Source of the DNA: Apostichopus japonicus
Taxonomy: Eukaryota > Echinodermata > Holothuroidea > Aspidochirotida > Stichopodidae
DNA length: 64,000 bases
Direction: 5' to 3'
NCBI RefSeq assembly: GCF_037975245.1
Contig: NC_092578.1
Span: forward strand, 15,668,321-15,732,320
Made by a program: the position numbers and the translations under genes. The notes beneath the pieces were generated by a model, which was not told the origin of the DNA, did no database searches, and saw only the letters and a program-made list of their open reading frames with translations. This document shows, one piece after another, positions 1 through 9,982 of the stretch (the stretch's first letter is position 1; the number at the start of each line of letters is the position of its first letter).

Positions 1-61
1 TTCATGTCCATCAATGGTTACTCAGATAGTTGTTTTTGGGAAATGACAAAATCAAATCCCG
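1..61 (+). CDS. 3' end of Ig-fold exon, copy A (partial)
   Basis: These bases match the last 61 bases of the Ig exon at 15787-16576 with one difference (T for G in the run after TGTTTT), which changes one residue and keeps the frame. The exon ends in phase 1 at the same donor (CCCG|GTAAGT). The rest of this exon lies left of the window. It shows that the duplicated unit of copy A begins before base 1. Whether the copy A gene is intact cannot be judged. Confidence 0.7.
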
Positions 62-1675
62 GTAAGTTGTTTTTGAATCTTATATAGGAGCCTTTCAAAG
101 TAGCAAGGTTTCAAGTATCTGTGACACATCACGTATTTCACTACAATTAGGCTATTCCTATCATGTACTGTCATGCCGCTTGGAAGCACTCCTACTGACA
201 GTATGAACAGTATGAATATCATGTTTCTATCATAGAAAGATTAGGAACTGTTCATACTGTCAGTACGAGTGATTTGAAGCATGCCTTTGAAGAACAGTAT
301 AGAGTGGTATAAGCATAAGGAAATTATCCTTAAATGGCTTCGGACCGGTTCGGCGTCAGTGGTCTGAATCTATAACTTCTTAACACACTAATAAGATGAA
401 ATAGATTCGTCATTCCCGTAGTGTCACACACACTCATGGTCGGCATTTCAAAATGAATGTCTTGCATAGTTATAAATTATTGTAATTGATATGTTCTCTA
501 ATTATTATTAGGAATCACTGTTCAGTTTAAGCAGCGAAATTAAAAAAATCGTATAGCTTTCTTGTGGTGCCTGCTCTTTTCCATTCACTTTTACATTGAG
601 CCGAAGAAACAAATTTGATACAAAGTGAAAGTCACATATCATGATTGTAATACCAAAATGACATATATCATTTTGACATGAAACAACGGCTTGCCTATAA
701 GATATCAACATATCAAATACAAAATATTAAAATACTTGCAATATAAAATGCAAAATACAGCAACTGATTTGCCAACCTTCCCACGTTTTTTTTTTGTGCA
801 ATGATATTTGGTTTAAAATATCTAGTTACGTAGCTCGACAATTTGCTTAAAATAATTGTTGGCAGAAATATCGAACTCACCGGACTATACTGAGAAACGT
901 TTGAATCTCTGTTAAGGTTGAGTTTATGCCTTTTTCATCTTTATTCTTTTGTGACGGGAATTTTAGTGTAGTTGTATACCTTTACGTCATAAATATTAAT
1001 TTTGCATGGAATCACGTGATCGGTGGAAATTTTTTTTTGGGGGGGGGGGGCTGAAAATTACCTAAATAGTCTGTAGTCATACGTTCACACAGGGTGACTC
1101 TCCAATATATATAATTTTGTTTCTTTATGGCTGGAAATATACTCTTAGAATCTACAAATAATATTTAGTATAATTTTTGGTTTCGATGATAATCGTAACC
1201 TGTCTGGGGGGGGGGGAGGGGGGTGTAGGTGTGTGTGCACGACACCTTGCTTGTAAACACGATATCTCAAGAAGGGAAGCTTGGAAGAATCTCATATTTA
1301 GTGTGTAGTTGTGACACGTTCAGTATACAAGAAGCCTATTGTATTTTACGGAGGTCAAAGGTCACCAGACGCCAAATTGTGGAAACCTTGTTTTATACGC
1401 TGCCGTATCTCCCACCAACCAGCCTATCAGACAACATGTGCATTACACTTCATAAGAATAGGAGGCTGTTGGCAATTGGAAATTAGCCTATGAGCATCCG
1501 TAGAACCAAATAAAATCTCACGAACAAAGTTCCGTAGGCTTCATCGTGTCGCTAAGCTGCATAATTTCGCTAATGTTTTAATTTACTAGCACAACGTTGC
1601 GTATATTAATATATGTATATATATATTAATATTTATATAATATTGGTTATGGCCTAATTTATTGTCTAAATATGC
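62..1675. other. Non-coding flank/intron of unit copy A
   Basis: This stretch aligns with 16577-17970 of copy B over most of its length, with scattered substitutions and small indels, and I see no coding exon in it. Copy A has about 200 extra bases (roughly 1225-1440) that copy B lacks. That extra piece resembles the dispersed repeat at 61080-61600, with a 'gtaaacacgatatctcaag' phrase and AGGTCA half sites at 1352-1357 and 1359-1364. Two poly-G runs (near 1030 and 1205) and a short AT-rich stretch near 1610-1640 are present. Confidence 0.6.
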
Positions 1676-1683
1676 CTCAGAAT

Positions 1684-3758
1684 CAGTGGCGTAGCTAGGA
1701 TTTTTTGAGTGGGGGGGCCATGGGGGGGCTGTTCTTTCTAGCGGGGGGGCCGGAGGTTACTATCTAAGCGGAGCGCCACCATGGTTGGCGCGGAGCGTAC
1801 AGAGAAAATCTGAGATTTCAGCACCCCCCAGATCACAGGATATGGCACCTGTGAGGCAAAATAGCAACCAAAAAGATGTGCAACTTTGGTGACAGAAATG
1901 CAAAAAAAGTTTTTTCTCTTTCATGCTGACTGGCCTTGCCAACTCAACCAGACTTTTAACTTGAGGGAAGTTGGCATCATTTGCAGGAATTTCAGAATTC
2001 CCAATATTTTATATCTCTACCAGTAGTGGAAAATCCTGTTTCGACATTTTCGTGGCCATAAAAAAGTTGTTTTGTGGAATATTCAATGACATATATTCAT
2101 TTGACTCGAGGCAATATATGAATACCTGCAGGGGCGGCGATCTGTTTCAAATATTGGGGGGGGGGACATCTGCTTGGATGCAGGTGAATTACTGTCAAAG
2201 CGGAGCGCCACCATTGGTTGGCGCGCAGCGTACAAGAAAATTTCTGGTTTTGATAGCCCCCCAGATGACCGGAAATGGCACTTCTCGGGCTTGAAAATGA
2301 CCAACCAGATGTACACTTTTGCCTGAGAACCAAGTTTTTCCTAATAGTTTTTTTTTTCATTCATAACCTTTTGTCAAGATTGTCACCAGTCACACATCAT
2401 GTTCAACCTCATTGCATTTGTAGGTAATTCTACGTAACGCCCCACAATACCCGTCAGCCACACTTTTCAAGGTTTTAAGCCCATTATTTGTTCAGAATTT
2501 GAATAATAAATTCACTTCAAAACATACCCATAATGTTGCACTAAATTTCATCTATGGACAACCAATATAGAAAACCCCCCTCAACCACTAACAGACCGGT
2601 CAAAATTGTACGAGTTTAGAGGGAAGTATACTATGATGAAGAATGTTGGTCAAGGGATTTTCGAAATTTCAGACACAGTTAAATTATTGGTGTACAAATA
2701 TTAAAACCTCTTATAACGGCTACTATAAAACTTCGATATCATAGAAAATACCAAAAAAATATGCTCGAGGGGGAGGGCGGTCTCCACCCCTTCACCCCCC
2801 CTCCCTTGGCTACGCACCTGCGGTTAGAAATCTTGTAGGAAACAGGCCAAATGGAAACCCAGTGAACCCATATCGATGTGGATCCTATGTATGATTGTAC
2901 GTACTTACACTCATACACAAGATGCAAACCAAATTTCATTACGGATGCGGTCCGTCTAGCTATTCATTTCGAGAAAAAAAAGTAAAAACTACTTTCGGTC
3001 ATATATAGTAACAAATTGTGACACGGTTAGACAGGCGCTTTGCGAGGAATTTGCCAAGGGAGGGGCAAAGCTTGTACCCAGACTTTCTAAGCGTAGCGCA
3101 ACATAAGTTGGCGCGAAGCGCAAAAGAAAATTTTGGCCGAAAATGCCTCCCAGATCGCTGGAAATGGCACTTCCCAGGCCTTGTAAGTTGCATCTAAGCA
3201 TTTTCTATTTTGAAATTACTAGCGATATCATAAAAAAATACAAAACATATGCTTAAAAAAAAACTATGCCACCAAATATTGGGGGGGATATAAGATACTA
3301 TATCCCCCACCTAAAATATTGGGGGGACATGTCCCCCCCCGTCCCCCCCCCCCATGATCGCCGCCCATGAATACCTGATACCTCGGCTCAGAACAAACGG
3401 AGCCAATCTTTTGATAGATTGTTGCACTAGGTGGAAGCACTGAACATATTTTCAGCAGATATCGCTATCACGCAGCACAACAAGGTTCGTGGTGTATGGT
3501 CGCAATCGTCGCATCGACCATTGCCATGCCATGCTGTGTGACCATTCTCATGATTACTACAGATATTGTATTATTCTTATTCTGCCAGATGCAGACGAGA
3601 AAATTGTGTAACTCTATTTCCCAAATTATTGAACAAAAAATATTAGCGAATCGCACTGATGAGTGTTTTTTATTTTTTACCCCATTCCCAGTGGGGGGGC
3701 CAGCCGATTTCATGGGGGGGCCTCGGCCCCCCCAGGCCCCCCCGTAGCTACGCCACTG
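1684..3758. mobile_element. hAT-like non-autonomous element (outer, with nested insert)
   Basis: The ends are inverted: CAGTGGCGTAGCTA at the left and TAGCTACGCCACTG at the right. The element is flanked by the 8-base direct repeat CTCAGAAT (1676-1683 and 3759-3766). Copy B has the empty site with a single CTCAGAAT (near 17968-17975), which proves the boundaries. An 8-bp duplication with CAGTGG.. ends fits the hAT superfamily. No transposase is visible. Removing the nested element at 2129-3369 and its duplicated target leaves an original element of about 826 bp. It carries G runs just inside the left end and C runs just inside the right end. Confidence 0.9.
2129..3369. mobile_element. Nested hAT-like non-autonomous element
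   Basis: It sits inside the element at 1684-3758. Left end CAGGGGCGGCGATC and right end GATCGCCGCCCATG are inverted with one mismatch. The 8-base target duplication AATACCTG lies at 2121-2128 and 3370-3377. Internally it has two copies of the hairpin module (near 2199-2290 and 3088-3180), so it may itself be composite. Its 2195-2730 part is closely similar to 34440-35010. A phrase like another element end (GGCTACGCACCTG, near 2808-2820) suggests an older insertion. No coding capacity is apparent. Confidence 0.87.
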
Positions 3759-3766
3759 CTCAGAAT

Positions 3767-5275
3767 ACATCAAATCTTATTTAATGGGATTTGCATTCAC
3801 CGAGCCTGTAGTCGCACCCCTCCTTTGTAAATTTGTTATCTGTCTACATCCCCCATACCTTAATCAGTCAGGAAAAATTTGGAATTTGCTCCCCCCCCCC
3901 CCCCCCACCCAGCCTTTCCCAATCCTGTGCATGTCCCTGACAAAATTTGAAGATAGAAATGAAACATGAAGTTGCTAATACAACAAGTTTTTAAAAATTG
4001 CCTTTTTTTGCTGACTTTGCCACGAATCTGATGTTACCGTGCTTGACTTTAGAAAAGTGGGAAGAGAAGATAATGGACGTGAAAATTGTTCACTGAAAAT
4101 CTATGAATTCATTCCCCTAAAATAGCACCAGAATAGAGGAAATATTTTCATCAACTTCATCGGTTTAAGAACGAAGTGGTGAATCCTTGCATTCAATTCA
4201 TGTAACACAAAACTCCTTTGATTATATGAAATATATAGGGTCTTATTGGTTGAACAGTTGTAGCCACAGGAACATTTCTATTAGATTTATTGAGCTGCTA
4301 TCCAATTTGACTGGCATAAAAATGATTCAACTCGATTCATAATGCAGCTTGAATGTTTTGTTTATTTTACCATCCGAAGTTTCACAGAAGCAATATGAAT
4401 ACGCATATCCTCACAGGCAAAGCTGTTCCATTGTAGTTAAATCATGTGACACAATGTCTATACATGTGTGACTGTGTGTTTTGCTAACTGGAAATGAGGA
4501 TCCCCCCCCCCCCCACCCACCCAATAGAGTTGTGATATACATCCTGCTTGAATTGACTTCATCTCAGAATTTTTTGTTTTGTGTTTTCATGTACTTTAAT
4601 GTCACATTAAAAGAACAGGTAGTATCTGCAAATGCTGCAGCTGAAGTCACCAAGATCTCCACCAGGGCTAAGAAAATTTTCCAGAGAATTTTAATTCCGC
4701 TTTCTAGTGTGTGTTTCTGTTCTAACTGAGCTGTTATGAGAGAACAAGAATTATCAACAAATGCTCAAATGCTAAAGCTTCCAGCGCGTTTCCCCCAATA
4801 CCCCATCAGTGCTTTTAAGCAGTTATTCAGTGTTGTTTTGGAAGGCGGCAGGGGTTTCAGTTGTAAGAGTTTGGGTTTCGACGCAGTCGACGGACACATT
4901 CAGTTGGATTCTTTGCAGTCGGGGCAGTGTGCGTCCAGCTTTAGATGTATGGTTTCCCTAAATCCTATCGTGATTCGCTTCTGGAGTATAGCCACTCTGT
5001 ACCAATTATTCATATACCACGCTTAACTCACACGATACTACTCCCACACAACAAACCAACTAATTTGTAAATAAGAAAGTGGTTCTCATCGACACAGCTG
5101 CCACAATTCGTTTGATATCATTTTATAGTTCGGACCGAATGTCAGATTTATATTAAACTCTCACTGTGTAAAGAAACCATTTAATATGCGGGAGAGATAA
5201 TGTAACCATACATCATCAAATTAGCACAGTCACCCACCCCATACCCGTCCCACCCATCCCGAAGAAACTTTCGAC
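3767..5275. other. Non-coding part of unit copy A
   Basis: This aligns in blocks with 17976-19195 of copy B. The segment of about 730 bp from roughly 3890 to 4620 has no counterpart in copy B, which carries unrelated hAT-like material there. C runs occur at about 3890-3907 and 4501-4513. I find no convincing exon. Confidence 0.5.
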
Positions 5276-5278
5276 TAC

Positions 5279-5473
5279 CTACTTGAACATCAAGATGCGA
5301 CTACTAATTGTGTTTAATACTAAATCATTACCTACAGATACATAATCACCAGAGTTGACAGTCTGCCCAACGATTAACCTAAATCTGTATTCATGAATAC
5401 CGCCATCTATTACAATTCCGTCATCGGCGTATAGGTCTCGCACCAAAATTAATTGCTCCCATTTATTCAACAA
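5279..5473 (-). other. Conserved minus-strand ORF, copy A (possible exon)
   Basis: This minus-strand frame of 64 codons is conserved in copy B (19196-19387) at the protein level, including the phrases NKWEQLILVRDLYA and IVIDGGI.EYR.RL.VGQTVNS. Its -GGI-EYR-R- run is reminiscent of an Ig or lectin beta-strand pattern, but this is only a resemblance. A possible donor (TCTGTAG|GTAATG) is present in both copies, while a good shared acceptor is not. It could be a decayed exon or a chance open frame in duplicated DNA. Confidence 0.25.
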
Positions 5474-5504
5474 TGACAGCTATCTCTTATTAATTTTTGG
5501 ATAT

Positions 5505-5998
5505 CTCTAATTCATTTTCAGATATCTTTAATGCATTTCCAAATATCATTAATTTCAACATATTTGAGATATCAGAAATTTAATTCGAGATATCAAGAAT
5601 TCGATTTAGAGATATCCAAAATTGAATTAGAGATATCAAGAATTCGGATTTAGGGATATCCAAAATTTAATTAGAAATATCGGGAATACAATAGGAGATA
5701 TCCAAATTTGAATTAGAGATATCCAAAATTGAATTCGAGATATCAAGAATCCGAATTAGAGATATCCAAAATTTAATTAAAGATATCGGGAATACAATTA
5801 GAGATATCTAAATTTGAATTAGAGATATCAAGAATTCGAATTAGAGATATCCAAAGTTGAATTAGAGATATCAAGAATTCGAATTAGAGATATCCAAAAT
5901 TGAATTAGATATATCGGGTATACAATTAGAGATATCTAAAATTGAATTAGAGATATCCAAAATAGAGATATCCAAAATTGAATTAGAGATAGAGAGAA
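5505..5998. repeat. GATATC-rich minisatellite, copy A
   Basis: This is a tandem array of about 20-21 bp units built on gagatatccaaaattgaatt and gagatatcaagaattcgaat, roughly two dozen copies with drift. Units often alternate between a 'ccaaa' and a 'caagaattcg' type, giving a higher-order period of about 40 bp. GATATC and GAATTC are self-complementary, so the array has many short palindromes. The corresponding copy B array at 19383-19752 is shorter. Confidence 0.85.
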
Positions 5999-6382
5999 TT
6001 AGAGAGTCCAAAACAACGGACGTGTACTATTCTAATTGTGGTGAAATATTTGAGAATGATTATTTTTGTTTTAGGGTTGCTAGTATGAAGAGTGGTGGGA
6101 TAAAAGATATTGTAAAATGACGTAAGTGACTGTAAGGATATTATAGGCTTATCATTCTTATTCATATTTTAACCTCTTTATATTTACGATTATTCGTAGT
6201 TGCTAAGCTAAATAACATCACGAGAACATTGCCGTTCTTTACCACCGTAAAATTTCCAGTTGCATGCGAAGTAATTCGTGACGTCAAAACCTTTGTAGCC
6301 ATGTATGATCGTGTGTGACGCAGATGCGCGCACATCAAAGTCTCTTGTTTTGCGCGTTTGTTTTTTAACATGTCATTGCATT

Positions 6383-6675
6383 TTATTATCAACACTGAGG
6401 AAAATTCTTGCGGTTTGTGTGGCCAGGAGGATTCGTCCGTCAATTGATGAGCATATCCTCCCCATTACCCAAACTGCCTACACTTCAGGACGTTGCACAG
6501 CTGAACTTGTCTTCGCTTTTAAAGTGCTAGCAGAAAAAGCTATAACATCCATAGGTTACACTATAAATCTATTGATGCTAGATATGAGCAAGGCGTTCGA
6601 CACAATTCAAAGAGGATCCTTGCTAACTGACCTAGAACAGGTTCTTGACAACGAGACACTTCAATTCAATTCAAT
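6383..6675 (+). pseudogene. Fragment of non-LTR reverse transcriptase (5' piece)
   Basis: The frame reads through a reverse transcriptase region with the motif A sequence DMSKAFDT (6581-6604; catalytic Asp of the polymerase), and a preceding segment of the usual type (QTAYTSGRCTAEL). It ends with the same LLTDLEQVLDN peptide that begins the larger piece at 6805. It then runs into a short (CAATT)n tail and unit DNA that repeats sequence found just before it. It is probably part of the same retrotransposon as 6805-7860, separated by about 130 bp of unit DNA. Copy B lacks both pieces. Confidence 0.7.
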
Positions 6676-6804
6676 TCAAGTCTCTTGTTTTGCGCGTTTT
6701 CTTTAACATGTCATTGCATTTTATGTGCAATCATATGCTGCGTACGTCGAGAGATATAGACAGCGCCTTGACGCAATCCCTTTAGCCATGCCCTATTCCC
6801 TCTG

Positions 6805-7860
6805 ACCTTGCTAACTGACCTAGAACAGGTTCTTGACAACGACGAACTTCACCTGATATCACTACTAATCGATAACGTCTCCTACACCGTCAAATTAGAG
6901 GGCAAACTAGGACTTCCTTTTAACACTAACATTGGTTCACCACAAGGAGATAGTGCAAGTGCACTATTTTTTATAACTTATCTAGCCAACTCTATGAAAT
7001 CAGATGATAATGATATCGATGCAGTTATCCTGCCATCGCAGTTAGTTGATCATGATTACAGCACTACCACCACTAATTCTTTTTTCACAGTAGACCAACA
7101 ATACGCTGATGATATCTCTTGGGCATCAACTGGTCAGCATATACTGCAAGACATCGAAAAACGAGTCTCTGACAAACTGGCAGTAAGAAATCTGAAAATC
7201 AATTGCACAAAAACTGAGAAATTTACAATCACAAGAAAAGGAAATGACAGTTGGAAGAAATGTAAATATGTTGGAAGCTTGCTGGGAACCGAAGAAGACA
7301 TTAACAGAAGAATTGGTATAACCAACGGTGCTTTCAGCACACTGTCAAGCATTTTTAAAAGCAAAAACATAAGCCGGAAAATTAAGCTTAGGATCTTTGA
7401 GACTTTATTAAAGAGTATTTTTTTGTACAAGTGCGAACTGTGGGGCACAACGAAGGATCTTGATCGCAAAATTGACACTTTTCAAAGGAGACTACTTCGA
7501 AATATTCTCAACATTAGATGGACTAATAATAATTGGTTATCAAATGATGAGCTCTACAACGAAACCAACCAAACACCTTGGTCATCGATAGTCGCACATA
7601 GAAGATTGAGATTTTTTGGTCATGTAGCAAGACTCCAAGAGGACGCTCCAGCAAAGGTTGCTCTAAGAGAAGCACTGAGACATACTGCTAAACCAGTTGG
7701 AAGGCCCGTGACTACCTTGCTTGGAAAAATAAAGTCGCAATTCAAGGACATTAATATTAACAGTTTCGAGGAAGCAATAAACCTTGCGCAAGATCGTAAA
7801 ACGTGGCGGAGGTTAATCACTGAGCATGTCGAATAGACGAGACTCAACTTACTACTACTA
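6805..7860 (+). mobile_element. 5'-truncated non-LTR retrotransposon insertion
   Basis: A 1056-bp insertion is flanked by a 12-base direct repeat CTATTCCCTCTG (6793-6804 and 7861-7872). Copy B has this site once and uninterrupted (near 20221-20232), giving the empty allele. The insert is almost entirely reverse transcriptase coding sequence and ends in a short (TAC)n/(ACT)n tail, as expected for target-primed reverse transcription with 5' truncation. Confidence 0.88.
6808..7836 (+). CDS. Reverse transcriptase C-terminal part of non-LTR element (truncated)
   Basis: The frame is open for 342 codons and ends at TAG 7834-7836. It contains the motif GSPQGDSAS followed by the catalytic box QYADD (YADD at 7102-7113), so it is the polymerase palm and thumb of a non-LTR retrotransposon ORF2. 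The C-terminal part has the KLRIFETLLKSIFLYKCELW and RRLRFFGHVARL regions typical of RTE/CR1/L2-type proteins. The 5' part of ORF2, including the endonuclease, is missing, and motif A lies only in the separate fragment at 6383-6675. The annotated first Met is not a real start. The insert must be dead, although the frame is undamaged, so it is young. Clade assignment needs a tree. Confidence 0.85.
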   Translation: MLTDLEQVLDNDELHLISLLIDNVSYTVKLEGKLGLPFNTNIGSPQGDSASALFFITYLANSMKSDDNDIDAVILPSQLVDHDYSTTTTNSFFTVDQQYADDISWASTGQHILQDIEKRVSDKLAVRNLKINCTKTEKFTITRKGNDSWKKCKYVGSLLGTEEDINRRIGITNGAFSTLSSIFKSKNISRKIKLRIFETLLKSIFLYKCELWGTTKDLDRKIDTFQRRLLRNILNIRWTNNNWLSNDELYNETNQTPWSSIVAHRRLRFFGHVARLQEDAPAKVALREALRHTAKPVGRPVTTLLGKIKSQFKDININSFEEAINLAQDRKTWRRLITEHVE

Positions 7861-8116
7861 CTATTCCCTCTGGGAATGCTAATGGTATGTGTTCGTCAAA
7901 GGTTTCCTTACATGTCTTACATCGCGCATTAGATCAGTTAATACGCCAGTTTCCGCGTAAGGTAAAATGCGTCACTGTTACGTCACTGTAAGTTTCCTAA
8001 GGAGGAAAATATGCTGTGGTACCTAGTAACAGTTATCACACATTAGATGTCAACACATCGATTCTTAAAGTTTGCGTACTTGCTACACTTTTACTTTCGG
8101 AGCATTCAAAGCGATT

Positions 8117-8257
8117 ATGTCTGAATTTATTCAGAAACCAAGCGAACCTGCGAATAACAACGTCGCATGGGGATTTCCCGGCTGTGATGCGGTAAGCGAT
8201 GACTCGCTCCGCATCAAGTTTGGTGATTTTGAAGTCCAATCTATGGACAATGATAAG
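8117..8257 (+). CDS. Coiled-coil gene copy A, exon 1
   Basis: Starts MSEFIQKPSEPANNN and ends DNDK at the donor AAG|GTCAGT, phase 0 (47 codons). The same exon in copy B (20750-20890) differs at very few residues. The reading frame is also open upstream of the ATG to a possible acceptor at 8101-8102 (TTTCGGAG|CATT), so this exon may extend to 8103 in some transcripts. Confidence 0.7.
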
Positions 8258-9518
8258 GTCAGTATATGATGTTTGTAATACTTCTACTATATGTTTCTTA
8301 GCTTAGTCTTGGCCCGGCATCTAGCAACACGGGAGTAACACGGTTGTAGATAGAATATCATCAGTTGTGGTGAGCAAAGGTAAATAGCTCGACATATTAC
8401 TAGAAGGAAGAGAGTACATTCGGCTACAATATCTCAACTCTATAACATGATATTATTGATGAGTTTGTAGATAAGTTTGACCGATTTTACCTCTATCTCA
8501 TAGCCTTGGAACGCCAAATTTCGTCAATCTATACACATGCATAATGTATATAATAATGATATTATAACATACAATGATGGTGGCATATCGGTTCGTCCGA
8601 ATTTGGCCTGCATTTGGTCGTTGTTACGATGTTGATAATCATAGGTCACCAAAAGGTCGCAAAAGTGTTCATGTTTTGTTTTCTCAATGTTGTAAGATAT
8701 ACCAATATGCATAGTGTGTTTAGAAACAAATCATAACCAATATCATGGCGCCGGTGGTTTGAATAGGAAATTGAGGGCGTCATCACGAGCACAAAGCATA
8801 GATTAATTATTATATAGTCTATTATTAATCTATGTACGAAGCAACTAGATCAGTACCGGTAATGTATATCCTGATTGGAGTTATGCACGTATAGAGTGGG
8901 TAAGGAGTAGCCATGGATACGATAAAGCAATCATGCGTAATATGTTTCACATAATGAATTATCGTTACAGCTCCCCACCCACTCCCCTCCCAAAGAAATA
9001 AATCAAATTTTGCTCATACGCCCATGTGTTTACTGTATTAGGAAAGAAACAATGGTTGTCTATAGTTCAATTATGATATAACATGGTATTGGGCAATGTT
9101 GTCATCACAATAAAATGGTATAAATGTAAAAAAAAAAGTTTATATCTCAGTACTGTGACAGGTTATGAAGATGAGTCTTAGACTATAATGAGTGTTATTA
9201 CTCTGCGTTATATTTGATTTTTTTGTACTTCGTTATCCCTTTAACCTTCTGTTTGTTATATCAACTCACAGAAAACTAGTCGCAGTCAAGGCTATAAGGT
9301 TACCGATGATGTGCCCAAATTAAGGGGGACCAAAATTGCTAGCATATTCAAAGACATGATATTTCGGGAGAGAGCTTATAGTTATACCATTTACCATATC
9401 AGTCATTAACATGTTGTAAGGGAGATCATAAATTTGGTCATTATTAAAACAAACATTATAAATTGCTATTTTTTTCAAATTATTTAAAGGCAGGACATTT
9501 TTTGTTCTTCTTTCACAG
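8258..9518 (+). other. Intron 1 of coiled-coil gene, copy A
   Basis: The intron is bounded by GTCAGT and a pyrimidine-rich acceptor (TTCTTCTTTCACAG). It matches 20891-22265 of copy B, which has an extra segment near 21078-21180 starting with a G run. An imperfect palindrome at 8797-8834 (CATAGATTAAT...ATTAATCTATG) is kept in both copies. No other exon is evident. Confidence 0.6.
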
Positions 9519-9697
9519 GTCATCGTCTACCTAGATGACCTAGTTTTCGTGGACGGGGTGTTAGTGGAGGGGTCTTCCGGTCTCCCTTCTGTGCCTTCTA
9601 ACAACAACAACCACTCCATTCCACTTCCTTCAACCACCACCACCTTGGAGGACCAACCAACCGACCAGGAAGAACAACTGCAAGAGAGTCAGCAAAG
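9519..9697 (+). CDS. Coiled-coil gene copy A, exon 2
   Basis: Encodes VIVYLDDLVFVDGVLVEGSS followed by a low-complexity stretch (SNNNNHSIPLPSTTTT) and an acidic Gln/Glu tail. It lies between CACAG and GTGAGA, entering in phase 0 and leaving in phase 2. The protein sequence is identical to copy B exon 2. Confidence 0.75.
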
Positions 9698-9896
9698 GTG
9701 AGATGGGAAATCTGAGAAATAAGGAGAAAGAAGTGGTCTCCTCTACTTTCTAGCCTAGGTTTAAGCGTTATTTAAGCGGTCCTGTCATATATAACTATTT
9801 TGTCAATTATGATGTATCATAATTCTTGTATCAATTTCAGAACGATATTTGATTAGTTCAGTCTGGTAGGATATCAATAATTCTAAAGTCACAACA

Positions 9897-9931
9897 ATGC
9901 TCGATGAAGAAGTTAATGGCGACAACATCGT
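9897..9931 (+). CDS. Possible alternative first exon, copy A
   Basis: A short ATG frame encodes MLDEEVNGDNI and reaches a consensus donor (GT|GTAAGG). It ends in phase 2, which is exactly the phase needed to join exon 3 at 9983, so it can replace exons 1 and 2. All 35 bases are identical in copy B (22641-22675). No acceptor is needed if a promoter lies in intron 2. Transcript data are lacking. Confidence 0.45.
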
Positions 9932-9982
9932 GTAAGGAAATTACTGTTTTCAAGTTGCTTCTATTCTTTTCATATCAATCAG

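Noticed and set aside
508-711. Minus-strand frame shared with 17034-17246
   Set aside because: The two copies diverge with a frame change near the C-terminal side and no splice sites fit; it is shared only because the DNA is duplicated.
3496-3747. 83-codon frame with a Gly/Pro-rich end
   Set aside because: It lies wholly in the hAT-like element and its end is the terminal G/C tract.
5505-5998. CRISPR array
   Set aside because: The spacers are not unique; the whole is a drifting minisatellite in eukaryotic intron-bearing DNA.
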